A DNA stretch of 64,000 bases, from positions 1-64,000 of the forward strand of contig JAAESI010000264.1 in NCBI GenBank assembly GCA_024229515.1. The letters run 5' to 3'. Source of the DNA: Pseudomonadota bacterium. Lineage in GTDB: Bacteria > Myxococcota_A > UBA796 > UBA9615. The position numbers and the translations under genes are program-made. The notes under the pieces were generated by a model. The model was not told the origin of the DNA. It did not search any database and saw nothing but the letters and a program-made list of their open reading frames with translations. This document shows, piece by piece, positions 34,731 through 44,222 of the stretch; position 1 is the stretch's first letter; every line of letters begins with the position of its first letter.

Positions 34731-34758
34731 AGGGGTCAGGGGTCAGGGGTCAGGGGTC
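34731..34758 (+). repeat. Heptamer repeat AGGGGTC x4
   Basis: Four perfect copies of AGGGGTC lie between the MBL gene start and the exporter gene stop, and they encode the last residues and the stop of the exporter on the minus strand. A related heptamer block, including the reverse-complement word TGACCCCT, occurs at 53774-53824. Such short tandem heptamers occur in intergenic DNA of several large-genome bacteria; their role is unknown. Confidence 0.8.
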
Positions 34759-36857
34759 AGGGTGCGGCCTTCCTTGGCGTTCAGCGCGGGGATGATCAGC
34801 AGCGCGGTGATGGCGGCGGTCAGCATGGAGACCCACATGATGGCGGCGATCTGGCTGTGCGGCTTCATCGGCGACAGGAAGAGCGCGGACATGCCCACGG
34901 CGATGCCCAGGGCGTTGGCCAGGATCGGCCGGCCCGCGTGGTCGATGCCGCGGAGCACGTAGCCGGGACCTTCGGCGCGGGCGTGCTCGATGGCGGCCAC
35001 GAGGTGGATGGCGTAGTCGATGCCGACGCCGATGACGATCGACGAAATTACCGCGGTCAGCAGGTGCAGCTGGATCCCGGAGACGGCGATGAAGCCGAGC
35101 AGGACGGCGCTGGTGAGCGCCAGCGGGACCATCGCCACCAGCGTTTGGCCGAGCCGGCGGTACGCAAGGAGCAGCATCACGAACACGAGCAGGAAGGCGG
35201 CGCCCAGCGAGTTCACCTGCGCGCGAAGCACGAGGCGGCTCATCTCGTCGAAGAGCACCGGCATACCCGTCAGCACGCGGACCTTGTCGTTGCCGTCGGC
35301 CCACCCCACCCAGCTCTGGAGCTGTTCGGTGGTGAACGAGCCGGGGAAGACGATGAATCGAAGTCCGTCGTCGCTGACCATCGGCCCCATCGCGCCCTCG
35401 GTCTTGCCCGCGAGCACGTCGGCGCGCATCGGCGGGGGGACCTCGTCGACGACGTCCAGGATCGAGAACACGCGCTGGATCCCGTCGAGCGCGGCGAGCT
35501 CGTCGGTGACCGCGCGCAGCTCCGGGATCTGGTCCTCCAGCGGTCGGTTCGGGTCCACCGCCAGCTCCCCGAACAGCGGGGTCGCCCCGCCGAAGGTGTC
35601 GGCGAGCTTCTCGAAGCTGGTGCGCACCTCGTGGTCGTCCTTGAAGAAGAACAGCTGGTCGGGGTTCACTGCGAGGCTGGGGAGCGTGGCGGCGGAGAAT
35701 CCGATCAGCAGCAGCGCGACGACGCCGGCGATGGCGGGCCGGCCCGCCGCTTTCTTGAGGCCGCCGGTGAGCTTGCCGCCGATGGCGTGCTCCGACGGGG
35801 GCGGGATCTCGATCCCCGACAGCAGCGCCGGGAGCGAGAAGAAGGAGACGATCCCAGCGAACGAGATGCCGATGGCGACGAACACGCCGAGCTGTCGGAT
35901 CGGGCCGACGTCGGTGACCAGCAGCGACAGGAAGCCCGCGGCGGTCGAGATCGTCGTCAGGATCATCGGCACGCCGACCTCCTTGAGCGCGCTGGCGGTG
36001 CGCTCGACCGGGTCGGGGGTCGTCTCCACCTTGGCCTGGAGGTGGGTGACGAAGTGCAGGCCGTCGGCGCTGCCCATCACGATGACGAAGATGGGGACGA
36101 TGATGGTGACGATGTCGACCTCGAAGCCGAGGCCGAAGATCAGCCCGAACGTCCAGATCGAGCCGATGATCGCGGGGAAGATCGACAGCGCCGCGAGCTT
36201 GCGGCTCCCGATGTTCGCGGCGAACACCAGCAGCAGCAGGATGATCACGCTGGGCGGGATCGCTAGCAGGAACCAGCCGAGCATGTCGATGACGCTGGCG
36301 AACACGATGGGGTTGCCTGCAAACGCCGCGTCGACACCCTCGGGCATCTCCACCTTCGTGACCCGGCGGGCGAGCTTGATCGGATCGCCGGTGGGGAGCA
36401 CCGCGGCCATGGTCGACTTGCCGTCTTCGCTCAGCAGCAGCCGGGCCGAGGGGCCCGAGGAGAGGCGATCGAGCATCATCGTCGGCGTCGCCGCCAACGC
36501 GGCCGCATCGAACGGTTCGCCGGTGAGCGGGTGGATCGGCGGCAGCAGCGTGCCGACGGACTGAACCCCCTCGACGCCCTGAAGGCGGGTCTGCACGTCC
36601 ACCAGCGCTTCGAGTCCGGCGCGGTTCGACCAGCCGCCTTCGCGCTCGAGCAGGACGGTGATCGGATCGCCGGCGTCGTACCGGGTCTGCAGGTCCGCGA
36701 ACGCCTGCCCGCGCTCGTTGCCGTCGAGCATGAAGGAGGTGATGTCGGCGTTGAACGACATGCGGAAGAGCATCACCACGCTCGTGAGCGTGATGAGCAT
36801 CGTGAGGCCCATCACCGGGTGCCTCTTGGTGACCAGGATGCGAGCGATCTTCTCCAC
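34743..36857 (-). CDS. MMPL/RND-superfamily exporter
   Basis: A 704-residue inner-membrane exporter with two copies of a six-helix unit, each preceded by a large periplasmic loop. N-terminal helix VMGLTMLITLTSVVMLF, then a soluble loop to about residue 205, helices with FVIVMGSADGLHFVTHL (the family's conserved Asp/His-type proton-relay stretch), and a matching second set with SIVIGVGIDYAIHLV. This is the HAE3/MMPL branch, which moves hopanoids, lipids or related hydrophobic compounds in known cases. The last codons and stop lie in the AGGGGTC heptamer block. Transcribed toward the MBL gene. Confidence 0.9.
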   Translation of the reverse strand: MEKIARILVTKRHPVMGLTMLITLTSVVMLFRMSFNADITSFMLDGNERGQAFADLQTRYDAGDPITVLLEREGGWSNRAGLEALVDVQTRLQGVEGVQSVGTLLPPIHPLTGEPFDAAALAATPTMMLDRLSSGPSARLLLSEDGKSTMAAVLPTGDPIKLARRVTKVEMPEGVDAAFAGNPIVFASVIDMLGWFLLAIPPSVIILLLLVFAANIGSRKLAALSIFPAIIGSIWTFGLIFGLGFEVDIVTIIVPIFVIVMGSADGLHFVTHLQAKVETTPDPVERTASALKEVGVPMILTTISTAAGFLSLLVTDVGPIRQLGVFVAIGISFAGIVSFFSLPALLSGIEIPPPSEHAIGGKLTGGLKKAAGRPAIAGVVALLLIGFSAATLPSLAVNPDQLFFFKDDHEVRTSFEKLADTFGGATPLFGELAVDPNRPLEDQIPELRAVTDELAALDGIQRVFSILDVVDEVPPPMRADVLAGKTEGAMGPMVSDDGLRFIVFPGSFTTEQLQSWVGWADGNDKVRVLTGMPVLFDEMSRLVLRAQVNSLGAAFLLVFVMLLLAYRRLGQTLVAMVPLALTSAVLLGFIAVSGIQLHLLTAVISSIVIGVGIDYAIHLVAAIEHARAEGPGYVLRGIDHAGRPILANALGIAVGMSALFLSPMKPHSQIAAIMWVSMLTAAITALLIIPALNAKEGRTLTPDP

Positions 36858-36968
36858 TGCGGCTCCCCCGTGGGATGAGCCCGGAGTCTAGAGCAACGAT
36901 CTCACGGTCATCAGGCCGCCCCGCGCCTCGCCCTCAGGCTGCTCAACTGGGACCGCCCGATCGGTGCT

Positions 36969-37571
36969 CTAGTCCTTCCGCGAGGCCCAGTAGGCGGCGA
37001 CGGCGGGGTGGGCGTCGACCGCGGCGACCAACGCGGTGATCTTCGGGTACGCGTCGAAGAAGGACGCGGGGATGTGGTCGTAGCCGTCGTTCAGGTAGGC
37101 GCGGGTGATGACGTACACCTTGAGGTCGGAGACAGCGATGGCGTCGCCGTCCAGGAACGGTCCCTGGATGCGCTCCGACCCGGTCTCGGCCCAGCGGGTG
37201 AGCCAGCCGGCGGCGAACTCCTCGCGGGCGGTCTTCTTCTCTTCGTCGGACAGCCCCCGGCCGGGGATCTTGTTCCTCAGGTCTTCGACGCCGTGCATCA
37301 CCGCGTCGTGCTCGGCGGCGGCCCAGGAGTCCGTCGGGAGCAGGCCGTGGTTGCGGCCGACCCAGTTGAGGATCGCGGTGCAGTGGGCGATGCGGTTCCC
37401 GTCATGCTCGAGCACGGGGAGCGCGCCGTAGGGGAGGCTCGGCTTGAGCTCCATCCACTGGGCGCGACCGATGCGGTGGTCGGTGAACTCGACCCCGGCG
37501 ATCGTCAGCGCCAGCCGGCACTCCAGTCCGCGGGAGCCATCGAAGTCGAAGTAGGTGAGGGTGGTGCTCAT
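36969..37571 (-). CDS. Glutathione S-transferase-like protein
   Basis: A 200-residue protein with thioredoxin-like N-domain and helical C-domain. LTYFDFDGSRGLECRLALTIAG corresponds to the catalytic Tyr/Ser end of strand one, and YGALPVLEHDGNRIAHCTAIL to the cis-Pro and glutathione-binding turn, closest to the sigma class. The C-domain has AVSDLKVYVITRAYLNDGYDH. Detoxification or prostaglandin-like chemistry cannot be distinguished. Its ATG would overlap the upstream gene's stop by four bases if that gene carries an indel. Confidence 0.85.
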   Translation of the reverse strand: MSTTLTYFDFDGSRGLECRLALTIAGVEFTDHRIGRAQWMELKPSLPYGALPVLEHDGNRIAHCTAILNWVGRNHGLLPTDSWAAAEHDAVMHGVEDLRNKIPGRGLSDEEKKTAREEFAAGWLTRWAETGSERIQGPFLDGDAIAVSDLKVYVITRAYLNDGYDHIPASFFDAYPKITALVAAVDAHPAVAAYWASRKD

Positions 37572-38121
37572 GGCGGCGGAGTATTGCCGCCGATGGACCG
37601 ATTGCCTGGCGAAGCCGCAGCCGCCGCTCCAGCCCCGCCCGCTTCTCGGCCCCCAGGGCGGCTTCGTCGAGGGCTTCGCGGAGCTTCTGATCCCCGATGG
37701 AGACCACGCGGTGGGTGCACTCCTCGAACAGTTCCGGCCACGGTTGGTACAGCAGCATGCGGGGGTAGTCGCGGCACATGGCGGGGCGGGAGCCGTAGCT
37801 GTCGCACAGCTTGGTGGCGGGGTCGAAGTGGGTGCATCGAAACACGAGCACGCGACTGCGCTCGGACTCCAGGAAGTCGAACCCGTTCACCCGGCGCTGC
37901 CAGCTCAGGAACAGCCACCGCATCAGGGGGAAGTGGAACGTGGCGAACCCGACCCGGATCGACGGCTTCTCGCAGCACCGACCGCAGCCCTCGCAGGTGC
38001 CTTCCAGACGGTAGCGAGGCTCGCCTCGGAGCTTCAGCACCCATCGGGCCCGCCGCGTCTCCAGCGCGAACCAACCGCGCACGAGGGCTTTGACGCTCCG
38101 TCGAATGGGTCCGTCCCGCAT
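37402..38121 (-). CDS. YkgJ-like Cys-cluster protein
   Basis: A protein of the zinc/iron-chelating Cys-cluster family (YkgJ-like). From the ATG at 38121 it reads MRDGPIRRSVKALVRGW, then the metal cluster CEGCGRCCEKPSI and, later, FRCTHFDPATKLCDSYGSRPAMCRDYP, eight or so Cys spaced as in that family. The open frame runs 170 bases into the GST gene, which is implausible; a one-base indel near 37600 would instead end it at the TGA at 37570-37568, overlapping the GST ATG. The reaction is unknown; an oxygen-sensitive metal site is likely. Confidence 0.75.
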   Translation of the reverse strand: MRDGPIRRSVKALVRGWFALETRRARWVLKLRGEPRYRLEGTCEGCGRCCEKPSIRVGFATFHFPLMRWLFLSWQRRVNGFDFLESERSRVLVFRCTHFDPATKLCDSYGSRPAMCRDYPRMLLYQPWPELFEECTHRVVSIGDQKLREALDEAALGAEKRAGLERRLRLRQAIGPSAAILRRHEHHPHLLRLRWLPRTGVPAGADDRRGRVHRPPHRSRPVDGAQAEPPLRRAPRARA

Positions 38122-38167
38122 CGGCCGAAATCCTGCCAGACTTCCGACCCCGACCGAGGAGACATCG

Positions 38168-38570
38168 ATGAGCGGCAGCGGCACCCCCGAGGACCCCTGG
38201 GTCCTGAACACCCCCCTGGGCAAGGCCCAGTTCGAGATGCACCGCGAACCCGAAAAGGGCGTGCTGCACTGCCAGGTGGGCAAGACGTGGCTGCACTACC
38301 AGATCAGCGCGTTGGACGACCTGCACGCCATGCTCGTGGCCCACGGTGACTGGATGGAGCTGGGCAACAAGGACGAGAAGGTCGACACCAAGCCCGGCAC
38401 GGTCGAGGCCTGGGGACGCTCCGCCGACAACCCCGTGGGCGGCTGGTACGGCCTCCGCAAGGGCTACCGCGGTCGCTTCGCGAGCTACGTCACGCCGGGT
38501 GCTGGAGCGGCTCGGCAAGGTCGAGTTCGAGAAGCAGGGCCGCGGCGTCTGGGTGCGCGCGAAGTCCTGA
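38168..38570 (+). CDS. Small conserved protein (DUF6855-like), frameshift
   Basis: About 133 residues. MSGSGTPEDPWVLNTPLGKAQFEMHRE, split here into shorter recognisable words TPEDPWVL and LHCQVGKTWLHYQI, then DLHAMLVAHGDWMELG and GTVEAWGRS, PVGGWYGLRKG. These words match a widespread family of short proteins of unknown function that I recall as DUF6855. Removing one G from the GGG at 38497-38499 joins SYVTP to VLERLGKVEFEKQGRG and the stop at 38570. It is divergent from the YkgJ-like gene by 46 bases. Confidence 0.7.
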
Positions 38571-38585
38571 GTCCGCTGCCCCCCG

Positions 38586-39073
38586 CTAGCGATACGATTC
38601 CTCGATATCGCAAGGCGTCGCGCCGCCTTCGTCCCACACGAAGTTCCAGGTGCCAACAACATCCAGGGAGAAGCTGTCGGGCGTGATGCTCCCGGAGGCC
38701 GCTTCGTATTCGACCTCGATGGTGGACTCGCTCCCGTTCACGCTGCATCCGGACGGTACCTGGACGTCGAAGTCGGCTCCGAAGGGCTCGATCTCGGACG
38801 CCGCTGCCAGCAGGGCGCACTCTCCGACGATCCCGATCTCGAACTCGTGATCGCCGAGGTGCGTCAAGGACAGGGTCGTATCACCCGTGAAGACGGCTCC
38901 ATCCCCATCGTCGCACTTGAGCGTCTGTTCGTAGGTCACATCACGGTCGAAGGGAACGACTCGATGATCTCGGCGTCCGAAGGGCCGTCGTCCACGTCTG
39001 GGCCACTGCCGGCGGAAGGTGCGCAAGCGGCGGTCAGGCCGAGCAGAAGGAGGGACAGCACGAGCCTGAACAT
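38586..39073 (-). CDS. Lipoprotein of unknown function, frameshift
   Basis: About 162 codons. The ATG at 39073 has GGAG five bases upstream and begins a lipoprotein signal (FRLVLSLLLLGLTAAC) with an acidic start of the mature chain (GPDVDDGPSDAE). The frame is lost at 38952-38954; adding one C to the minus-strand CCC gives ESFPFDRDVTYEQTLKCDDGDG and continues to a beta-rich domain with four Cys, ending PCDIEESYR. There are no known motifs. It forms a divergent pair with the FG-GAP protein gene. Confidence 0.72.
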
Positions 39074-39240
39074 AGGAACTCCGTTCGCCGGCCCCGGCCA
39101 GTGGCATAGGACCATCTTCGACGGAATAGATCAACTATATACACACTTGTGTCGGTTCTGCTCCCGCTCCTCCGCCCAGGGCGCCGCATCACATGCTCAT
39201 GCGATCGTCGGTCCGAGCCTCGGCCGGCCACATTGAGAGC
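39074..39240. promoter_or_regulatory. Divergent promoter region with palindrome
   Basis: A 167-base gap between two divergent surface-protein genes. It has an AT-rich island at 39125-39155 with TATATA and, at 39141-39152, the palindrome ACACA-CT-TGTGT. In this GC-rich window such an island most likely holds promoter elements and an operator, but I cannot assign -35/-10 boxes firmly. Confidence 0.4.
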
Positions 39241-41251
39241 ATGCGACACCTCGTCCTTCTTCTGAGCTTCCTCGTCCTGGGCTGCAGCGACTACCGCCTC
39301 AACGTGCGAGCCGAGGATGACGCCACGTCGGACGAACCGGCCCAGGAGGAGGAGGAGGAGGACAACGAGGGCCCCCCCGCGAGGAGTGCAACGGCATCGA
39401 CGACGACGGCGACGGGCTGATCGACGAGGACTTCGACGACAGCGACGAGGACGGACTCGCCGACTGCGTGGACGACGGCTGCGCCCTCGATCTGGCGCCC
39501 GCGGGGCTTCACAAGCTGCACGGCTGCGCCTCCGAGGGCGAGATCGGCGACTTCGACGACGTCGTCATCGAGTGGACCTGGACCGGGCTCGCGGCCGTGC
39601 CGGAGCTGAACGACGTCTGGTCCACGCCGACGATCGGGCAGCTCACGGACGACAACGGCGACGGCGTCATCGACGGGAACGACGGTCCCGACATCGCCCT
39701 CATCGCGTTCCACGAGTCCAACGAGAACCCGGGGGGGGGGGCGACGACGCCGCCCTCGTCGTGTTGGACGGCGCGACCGGAGCCGAGCACTGGCACCTCC
39801 TGGACATGAACAACTCGGCGGGGACCGCCCTGGTCGACGTGGACGGCGACGGAGAGGTCGAGATCCTCGCCAAGAACGACGACACCGAGTGGTCCCACGG
39901 CGCGGACGGCTTCCTGATCGCCGTCAACCTCGACGGCACGATCGAGTGGACGGCTTCCCACCGGACCGACGAGTTCGGGAGCGACCAGATCATCGTCGCC
40001 GACCTGTACGGCGACGGTCAGCCGGAGGTGATCGTCGACTGGGCCATCTTCGACGGCGCCACCGGCGTGCGCATCGCCGAGGCCGAGGTCCAGCAGCTCT
40101 ACTCGACCGTGCCCACGGTCGGCGATCTGGACGGGGACGGCATCCAGGAGGTCCTGTTCAACGGCGTCGTCCACGATGCCAACGGCGCCCTCCTCTGGGC
40201 TCCTTCCTCGGACGGCGGACCCAGCGGTTGGCGAAGCGCGATCCTCGACATCGACGGCGACGCGGATCCGGAGGTGGTCCTCGTCGGGGACGGTGGGATC
40301 GAGACCTACGACCACACCGGCGCCCTGCTGTTCAGCCACGGTCTCCCGGGCCGGGGGGGCCCCCCCTGCGTCGCCGACTTCGACGGCGACGGCGGCTCCG
40401 AGATCGCGGTGCCTGCGCGGACCCGCCTCCTCTTGTTCGACCTGGACGGTTCCGATCCGGTCTGGGAGGTCCCGATCACGGACATAAGCAGCGCCGCGGG
40501 CTGCTCCGCATACGACCTGGACGGCGACGGCGCTCACGAGGTCCTTCATGGTGGTGAGGACGAATTCAAGATCCTCGACGGTCGCACCGGTGCGACCCTC
40601 TACTCGGACCCCGAGCACACCTCACGAACCATCCTGGAGTCCCCGTCGGTCGCTGATCTCGACGGGGACGGCTCAGCCGAGGTCGTGGTCGCTTCTAGCA
40701 ACATGTGGAACCCCACCAAGAACAGCGGGATCACGGTCTGTGGCCATGCTCAGAACCGCTGGGTGAGGGCGGACGATTCCTGGCCGGTGCACGACTGGAC
40801 GCTGCGCAACGTCACCACCTCCGGCGAGGTCCCCCCCGACGCCATCCCCACCTGGGAGGCGGAGAACATCCTGAGGGCGGGTCTGTCCCGGGACAACCTC
40901 GTCCCCATGACCGACCTCGTCGTCTACCTGGACGGCTGCGTCGAAGGCTGCACCGACGCCAGCCTCGTGCGGCTTGCGGTCCAGGTGGGGAACGCCGGCG
41001 CCGACTACGACGAGCCCTTCCCGGTGGCGGTGTACCGAGGCTTCCCGGGCGAGGACTCCCTCCTGGACGTCTTCGAGCTGGATCCGATCCTCGCCGGCAC
41101 GACGCTGGCGGCGGTCGAGCGCACCTACACTCGGGCCGAGGTCGGCGACGGGAACCTGTATGTGCGGGTGGGCGACGACGGCACCGGTATCGTCATCGAA
41201 GAATGCGTTCCCGCCGACAACGCGGCGGTCTGGATCGTCGACCCCTGCTGA
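39241..41251 (+). CDS. FG-GAP/VCBS-repeat lipoprotein, two homopolymer frameshifts
   Basis: About 670 residues. The ATG gives a lipobox signal (HLVLLLSFLVLGC) and an acidic linker. The frame then changes at C7 (39372-39378) into EECNGIDDDGDGLIDEDFDD, a MopE-like Asp/Cys metal motif, and again at G11 (39731-39741) into the long FG-GAP part: repeated DVDGDGEVEIL, VGDLDGDGIQEVLF, VADFDGDGGSEIAV and YDLDGDGAHEVLH units, each a calcium-binding blade of a beta-propeller of about seven. The C-terminal 150 residues are a Cys-containing beta domain (CVEGCTDASLVRLAVQVGNAG, split by a Cys pair). It is probably a surface or secreted protein. Confidence 0.82.
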
Positions 41252-41260
41252 GGCTGGGGG

Positions 41261-42316
41261 TCAGTACAGCTGGGAGATCGACGAGTACATCCCGCTCGTC
41301 TTCAGCCGAACGGTCACGGGCATCAGCCCCTTGTTCTTCCAGTACCAACCGTGCACGCCCGTGAAGGGAGCCTCGAACTCGCCGTCGGCAGAGTCCGCGG
41401 TGCCGGTCTCGAAGCTGGTGAACACGTCCGCGGCGGCCCCCTTGGGCTCGCCGTGGAAGTCGTAGTAGACGCGGCCCCCTTCGACCGCCCAGGACCAGGT
41501 GAACTGGCTCCCCTCCGTCATCACCGCCTTCACTTCGGTGGTGTGGCCGGGCTCGAGGGTGACGCTGATTTCGTCGCTCTGGAACGTGTCCACCGGGGCG
41601 GGCGGCTCGGCGGTGAGGCCGAGTTGAACCTGGAAGAGGAAGAGGCCGACGCCGGCGGCGATCAGCAGCTTGTTGGCGGTCTTGGCCTGCGCCTCGAAGG
41701 ACTCGCTGCGGCGCCAGTAGCGCATGCCCACGAGGATCGCCGCGAGGGCGAGGAACTGGCCCAGCTCGACGCCCACGTTGAACGCGATGATGTTGCCCAC
41801 GAGCCCCTCGTCGTCGAGCTCGAAGTCCTGGAGCTTGGTCGCCAGGCCGAACCCGTGGATCAGCCCGAACCCCAGCACCGCCGCCTTGGTGTTGGGCTGG
41901 AACCCGAACCAGCGCTCGAGCATGCCGAGGTTGTCGAGCCCCTTGTAGGCCACCGAGAGCCCGATGATCGCGTCCACGAAGTAGGGGTTCACGTCGGTGC
42001 CGCTGAGCACGCCGTACAGCAGCGTGACGCTGTGGCCGACCGCGAACAGCGACACGTACGTCGCCACCTCCTTCATGCGGTGGAGGAAGAAGATGACGCC
42101 GACGAGGAAGAGCAGGTGGTCGTACCCGGTGACCATGTGCTTGGCGCCGAGGTAGACGAACGGGATCAGCTGGCTCCCCGAGCTGCCTTCCAGGAAGAGC
42201 TTGTCGCTGTCGGCGACGCCGTGCGCGTAGGCTGCCGAGCTGGCCAGCAGCACGCAGAGGGCGGCGACGAGGGCCCCCGCCAGATCGCGGCGGGGTGGAG
42301 GGCTCGGGGTGGGCAT
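41261..42316 (-). CDS. HupE/UreJ-like membrane protein
   Basis: A 351-residue protein with signal peptide (ALVAALCVLLASSAAYA) and a first mature residue His. The HupE/UreJ_2 core is present: GYDHLLFLVGVIFFLH, VGHSVTLLYGV, and GFGLIHGFGLATKL, His-rich helices thought to bind nickel or other divalent metal in family members. About seven membrane segments are followed by a 110-residue periplasmic beta domain (ISVTLEPGHTTEVKAVM). No hydrogenase or urease gene is nearby, so the metal and partner are open. ATG 42316 is preferred to a start 22 codons upstream. Confidence 0.85.
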   Translation of the reverse strand: MPTPSPPPRRDLAGALVAALCVLLASSAAYAHGVADSDKLFLEGSSGSQLIPFVYLGAKHMVTGYDHLLFLVGVIFFLHRMKEVATYVSLFAVGHSVTLLYGVLSGTDVNPYFVDAIIGLSVAYKGLDNLGMLERWFGFQPNTKAAVLGFGLIHGFGLATKLQDFELDDEGLVGNIIAFNVGVELGQFLALAAILVGMRYWRRSESFEAQAKTANKLLIAAGVGLFLFQVQLGLTAEPPAPVDTFQSDEISVTLEPGHTTEVKAVMTEGSQFTWSWAVEGGRVYYDFHGEPKGAAADVFTSFETGTADSADGEFEAPFTGVHGWYWKNKGLMPVTVRLKTSGMYSSISQLY

Positions 42317-42416
42317 CCGGGGGACGGATAGCACGACCGAGGGCCCGGCCGCCGCAGACTGCCGGCGATGGCGCGACCGCATCGCGGCCTTCCTTCGGCG
42401 TCACCCGGCCTGAGCC

Positions 42417-42940
42417 TCAGAGCTCGGTCGACTCCACGAGCTTGTCCGCCAGGCTCCGCATCATCTGCCCGATGAGCGGGTTGACCTTCGCCAGCTCGGC
42501 TTCCAGCGCCTCCCAGTCCAGGGCGCGCACTACGGCGCGGGTGGCGGCCGTGACCGTGGCGGTGCGGGGGCTCGGCGACAGCATCGCCAGCTCCCCGATG
42601 ATGTCGCCCGGGCCGCGGGTGGCGATGACGCGGGGGCCGTCGGAGCCGGGCACGGAGATGGACATGGTCCCCTCCAGGATCTGAAACGCCGTGGTGCCGG
42701 CGTCGCCCCGCTCGAACAGCACGTCGCCCTCCAGCAGGCCGAGTTGGGCGGCGCCCTCGCCGAAGTCGGCGAGGGCGGCGAGCTCCTCGAGCACCTCATC
42801 GAAGGACGCGGGGCGGGCCTCGGGCGCGGTGGCGAGCATCCGCACACACAGGTCCTGCAGCCGCTGCGCGACGTCGGGGCGTTGCTCTCCCACCGGGCGC
42901 GGCTGCGTCGACGCCTTGAGGTACGCGGTGCTGCCGAACT
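42417..42940 (-). pseudogene. Protein kinase C-terminal tail with cyclic-nucleotide-binding domain
   Basis: Only the end of a gene. AYLKASTQPRPVGEQRPDV, LCVRMLATAPEARPASFDEVLEEL is the last kinase subdomain (XI, Arg of the PEARP motif), followed by a cNMP-binding domain (LLEGDVLFERGDAGTTAFQIL, GPGDIIGELAMLSPSPRTATV). The catalytic parts that should lie at higher coordinates are absent; that DNA belongs to an opposite-strand gene. Kinase and cNMP domain in one chain would mean a second-messenger-gated kinase. The truncation point near 42930-42940 coincides with the left limit of the plus-strand gene. Confidence 0.65.
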
Positions 42941-44099
42941 CGGTCGACGGAACCTTCTCGTTCCAGGCCAAGAACGGGCAGTGGCTGGAGGTGGTCAACG
43001 GTGAGGTGACCGCGACGGCCCCAGACACTCGGGACCTGGACGCGAAGTTCCGCGTTCGGGAGATCAGCTTCCACAACGAGACCCCGATGTGGGCGGAGTC
43101 AGGCACGGACCTGTTGGTCGTGGGCGACACGGGGCACACCATCGAGCTGATGGACTTCGACGGGCACGTCAACCGGGACCTGGACGGAACGCTGCGCACC
43201 TTCGCCGGCGACGTCGCGAGCGTGGTCATCAACAACGGCAACGCCCTCGTCGAGCGCAGCATGGGCGAGGTCATCCCCCTGAGCGGCCGCGCGGAAGTGG
43301 GCAAGGGACGCGCGACGGCAACAAGGGGCGTGACTTCGAGATGCCTGACTGCACCCAGGCGGGCGGCCCGGGGCTCCCCAAGCACATCGACTACGTCACC
43401 ATTCGGGACGACGTCGGCTTCAGCCTCGGGTCGGTGGACGTGGTCGCCGAGGGGGACGAGGCGCTGCTGGTCTTCGACCACCGCAAAGGCCACCTGTGGG
43501 GCAACGCGCTGACCGACTTCCTCAGCGCGGAGTACTACGGCACGTTCGCGCTGCTCGCGGGCGATGTGCAGCAGGAGCAGTTCATCGACCCGCTCGGGAC
43601 TGAGAGCTGGGACTACACCCCCCACATCTGGACCACGGGGGTCCGGGGCACCTCGCTGAACGGCGGCCAGGTCGAGGTCGCGATGGACGGAAGCCAGCGC
43701 GCTGCCATCTACCGCAACCGCAACGAAAGCCAGGGCTTCGCCATGCGGACGATGGCGCGCTCGTCCTTCGAGGGGGACATGACGGTCTCCGTGCACAGCG
43801 GTGGCAACACGATCTCCGTCGCCATGAAGAACGGCGACGCCGACTGGGGGCGCGTGGCCAACGGCAGCGCCCACGCGTTGGAGTTCCTCGGCCGCCTGGA
43901 CGGCTCCGAGTACGAGCTGCCCGATGGCCGCATCGTCGAGCCGGGCAACAGCAAGGTCGGGGGGACGATCGACATCGCGAACCCGGAGAACAGCACCTAC
44001 ACCGTCTGGGTCATCAACGCCGAGGTCCTCGCGGACGGCTCGCGAGTCCACGGCTGGGTCACCGTCACCCCCGACGGCATGACCTGGGAGCTCTTCTAG
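42928..44099 (+). CDS. Unknown beta-rich protein, 5' end uncertain, frameshift
   Basis: I do not recognise this protein. From a GTG at 42928 the frame reads LPNSVDGTFSFQAKNGQWLEVV, loosely like a fascin/ricin-type beta-trefoil unit, and goes to GRAEVGKG. A one-base break at about 43305-43312 leads into RDGNKGRDFEMPDC and on to the stop at 44099. The later part is beta-rich (DDVGFSLGSVDVVAEGDEALLV, VSVHSGGNTISVAMKNGDADWG) with no catalytic motif. There is no signal peptide. The true start may be missing, because its upstream DNA is occupied by a kinase tail that is itself cut. Confidence 0.55.
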
Positions 44100-44173
44100 A
44101 GCAGACACACGAGGTCGAGGGACTGCGCCCCTGCCGATGCGTCGGCGGGGGCGTCGTCGTTCTGGAGTCGATC

Positions 44174-44213
44174 GGTACGCCCCAGCGGAGTTTCCGGTGT
44201 GAGAGGCCAGCGT
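44174..44213 (-). pseudogene. Decayed tRNA-Glu copy
   Basis: Bases 44191-44213 repeat 45679-45701 of the intact tRNA-Glu (22 of 23 identical, same orientation), covering the anticodon arm. Just beside it, 44174-44182 repeats the acceptor 3' strand and terminal region (45651-45659). The T arm between them is shortened, and the D arm is missing. It can no longer fold as a tRNA. Partial tRNA copies of this kind are typical of integration-site duplicates. Confidence 0.7.
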
Positions 44214-44222
44214 GGAGGAGCA

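Noticed and set aside
42941..44108. Minus-strand continuation of the kinase-cNMP frame
   Set aside because: Beyond 42940 the frame loses kinase similarity and becomes antisense to the plus-strand beta-rich gene.
44100..44222. Short gene between the beta-rich gene and the glycosidase
   Set aside because: The only frame is a shadow of the glycosidase end; the recognisable content is the decayed tRNA.
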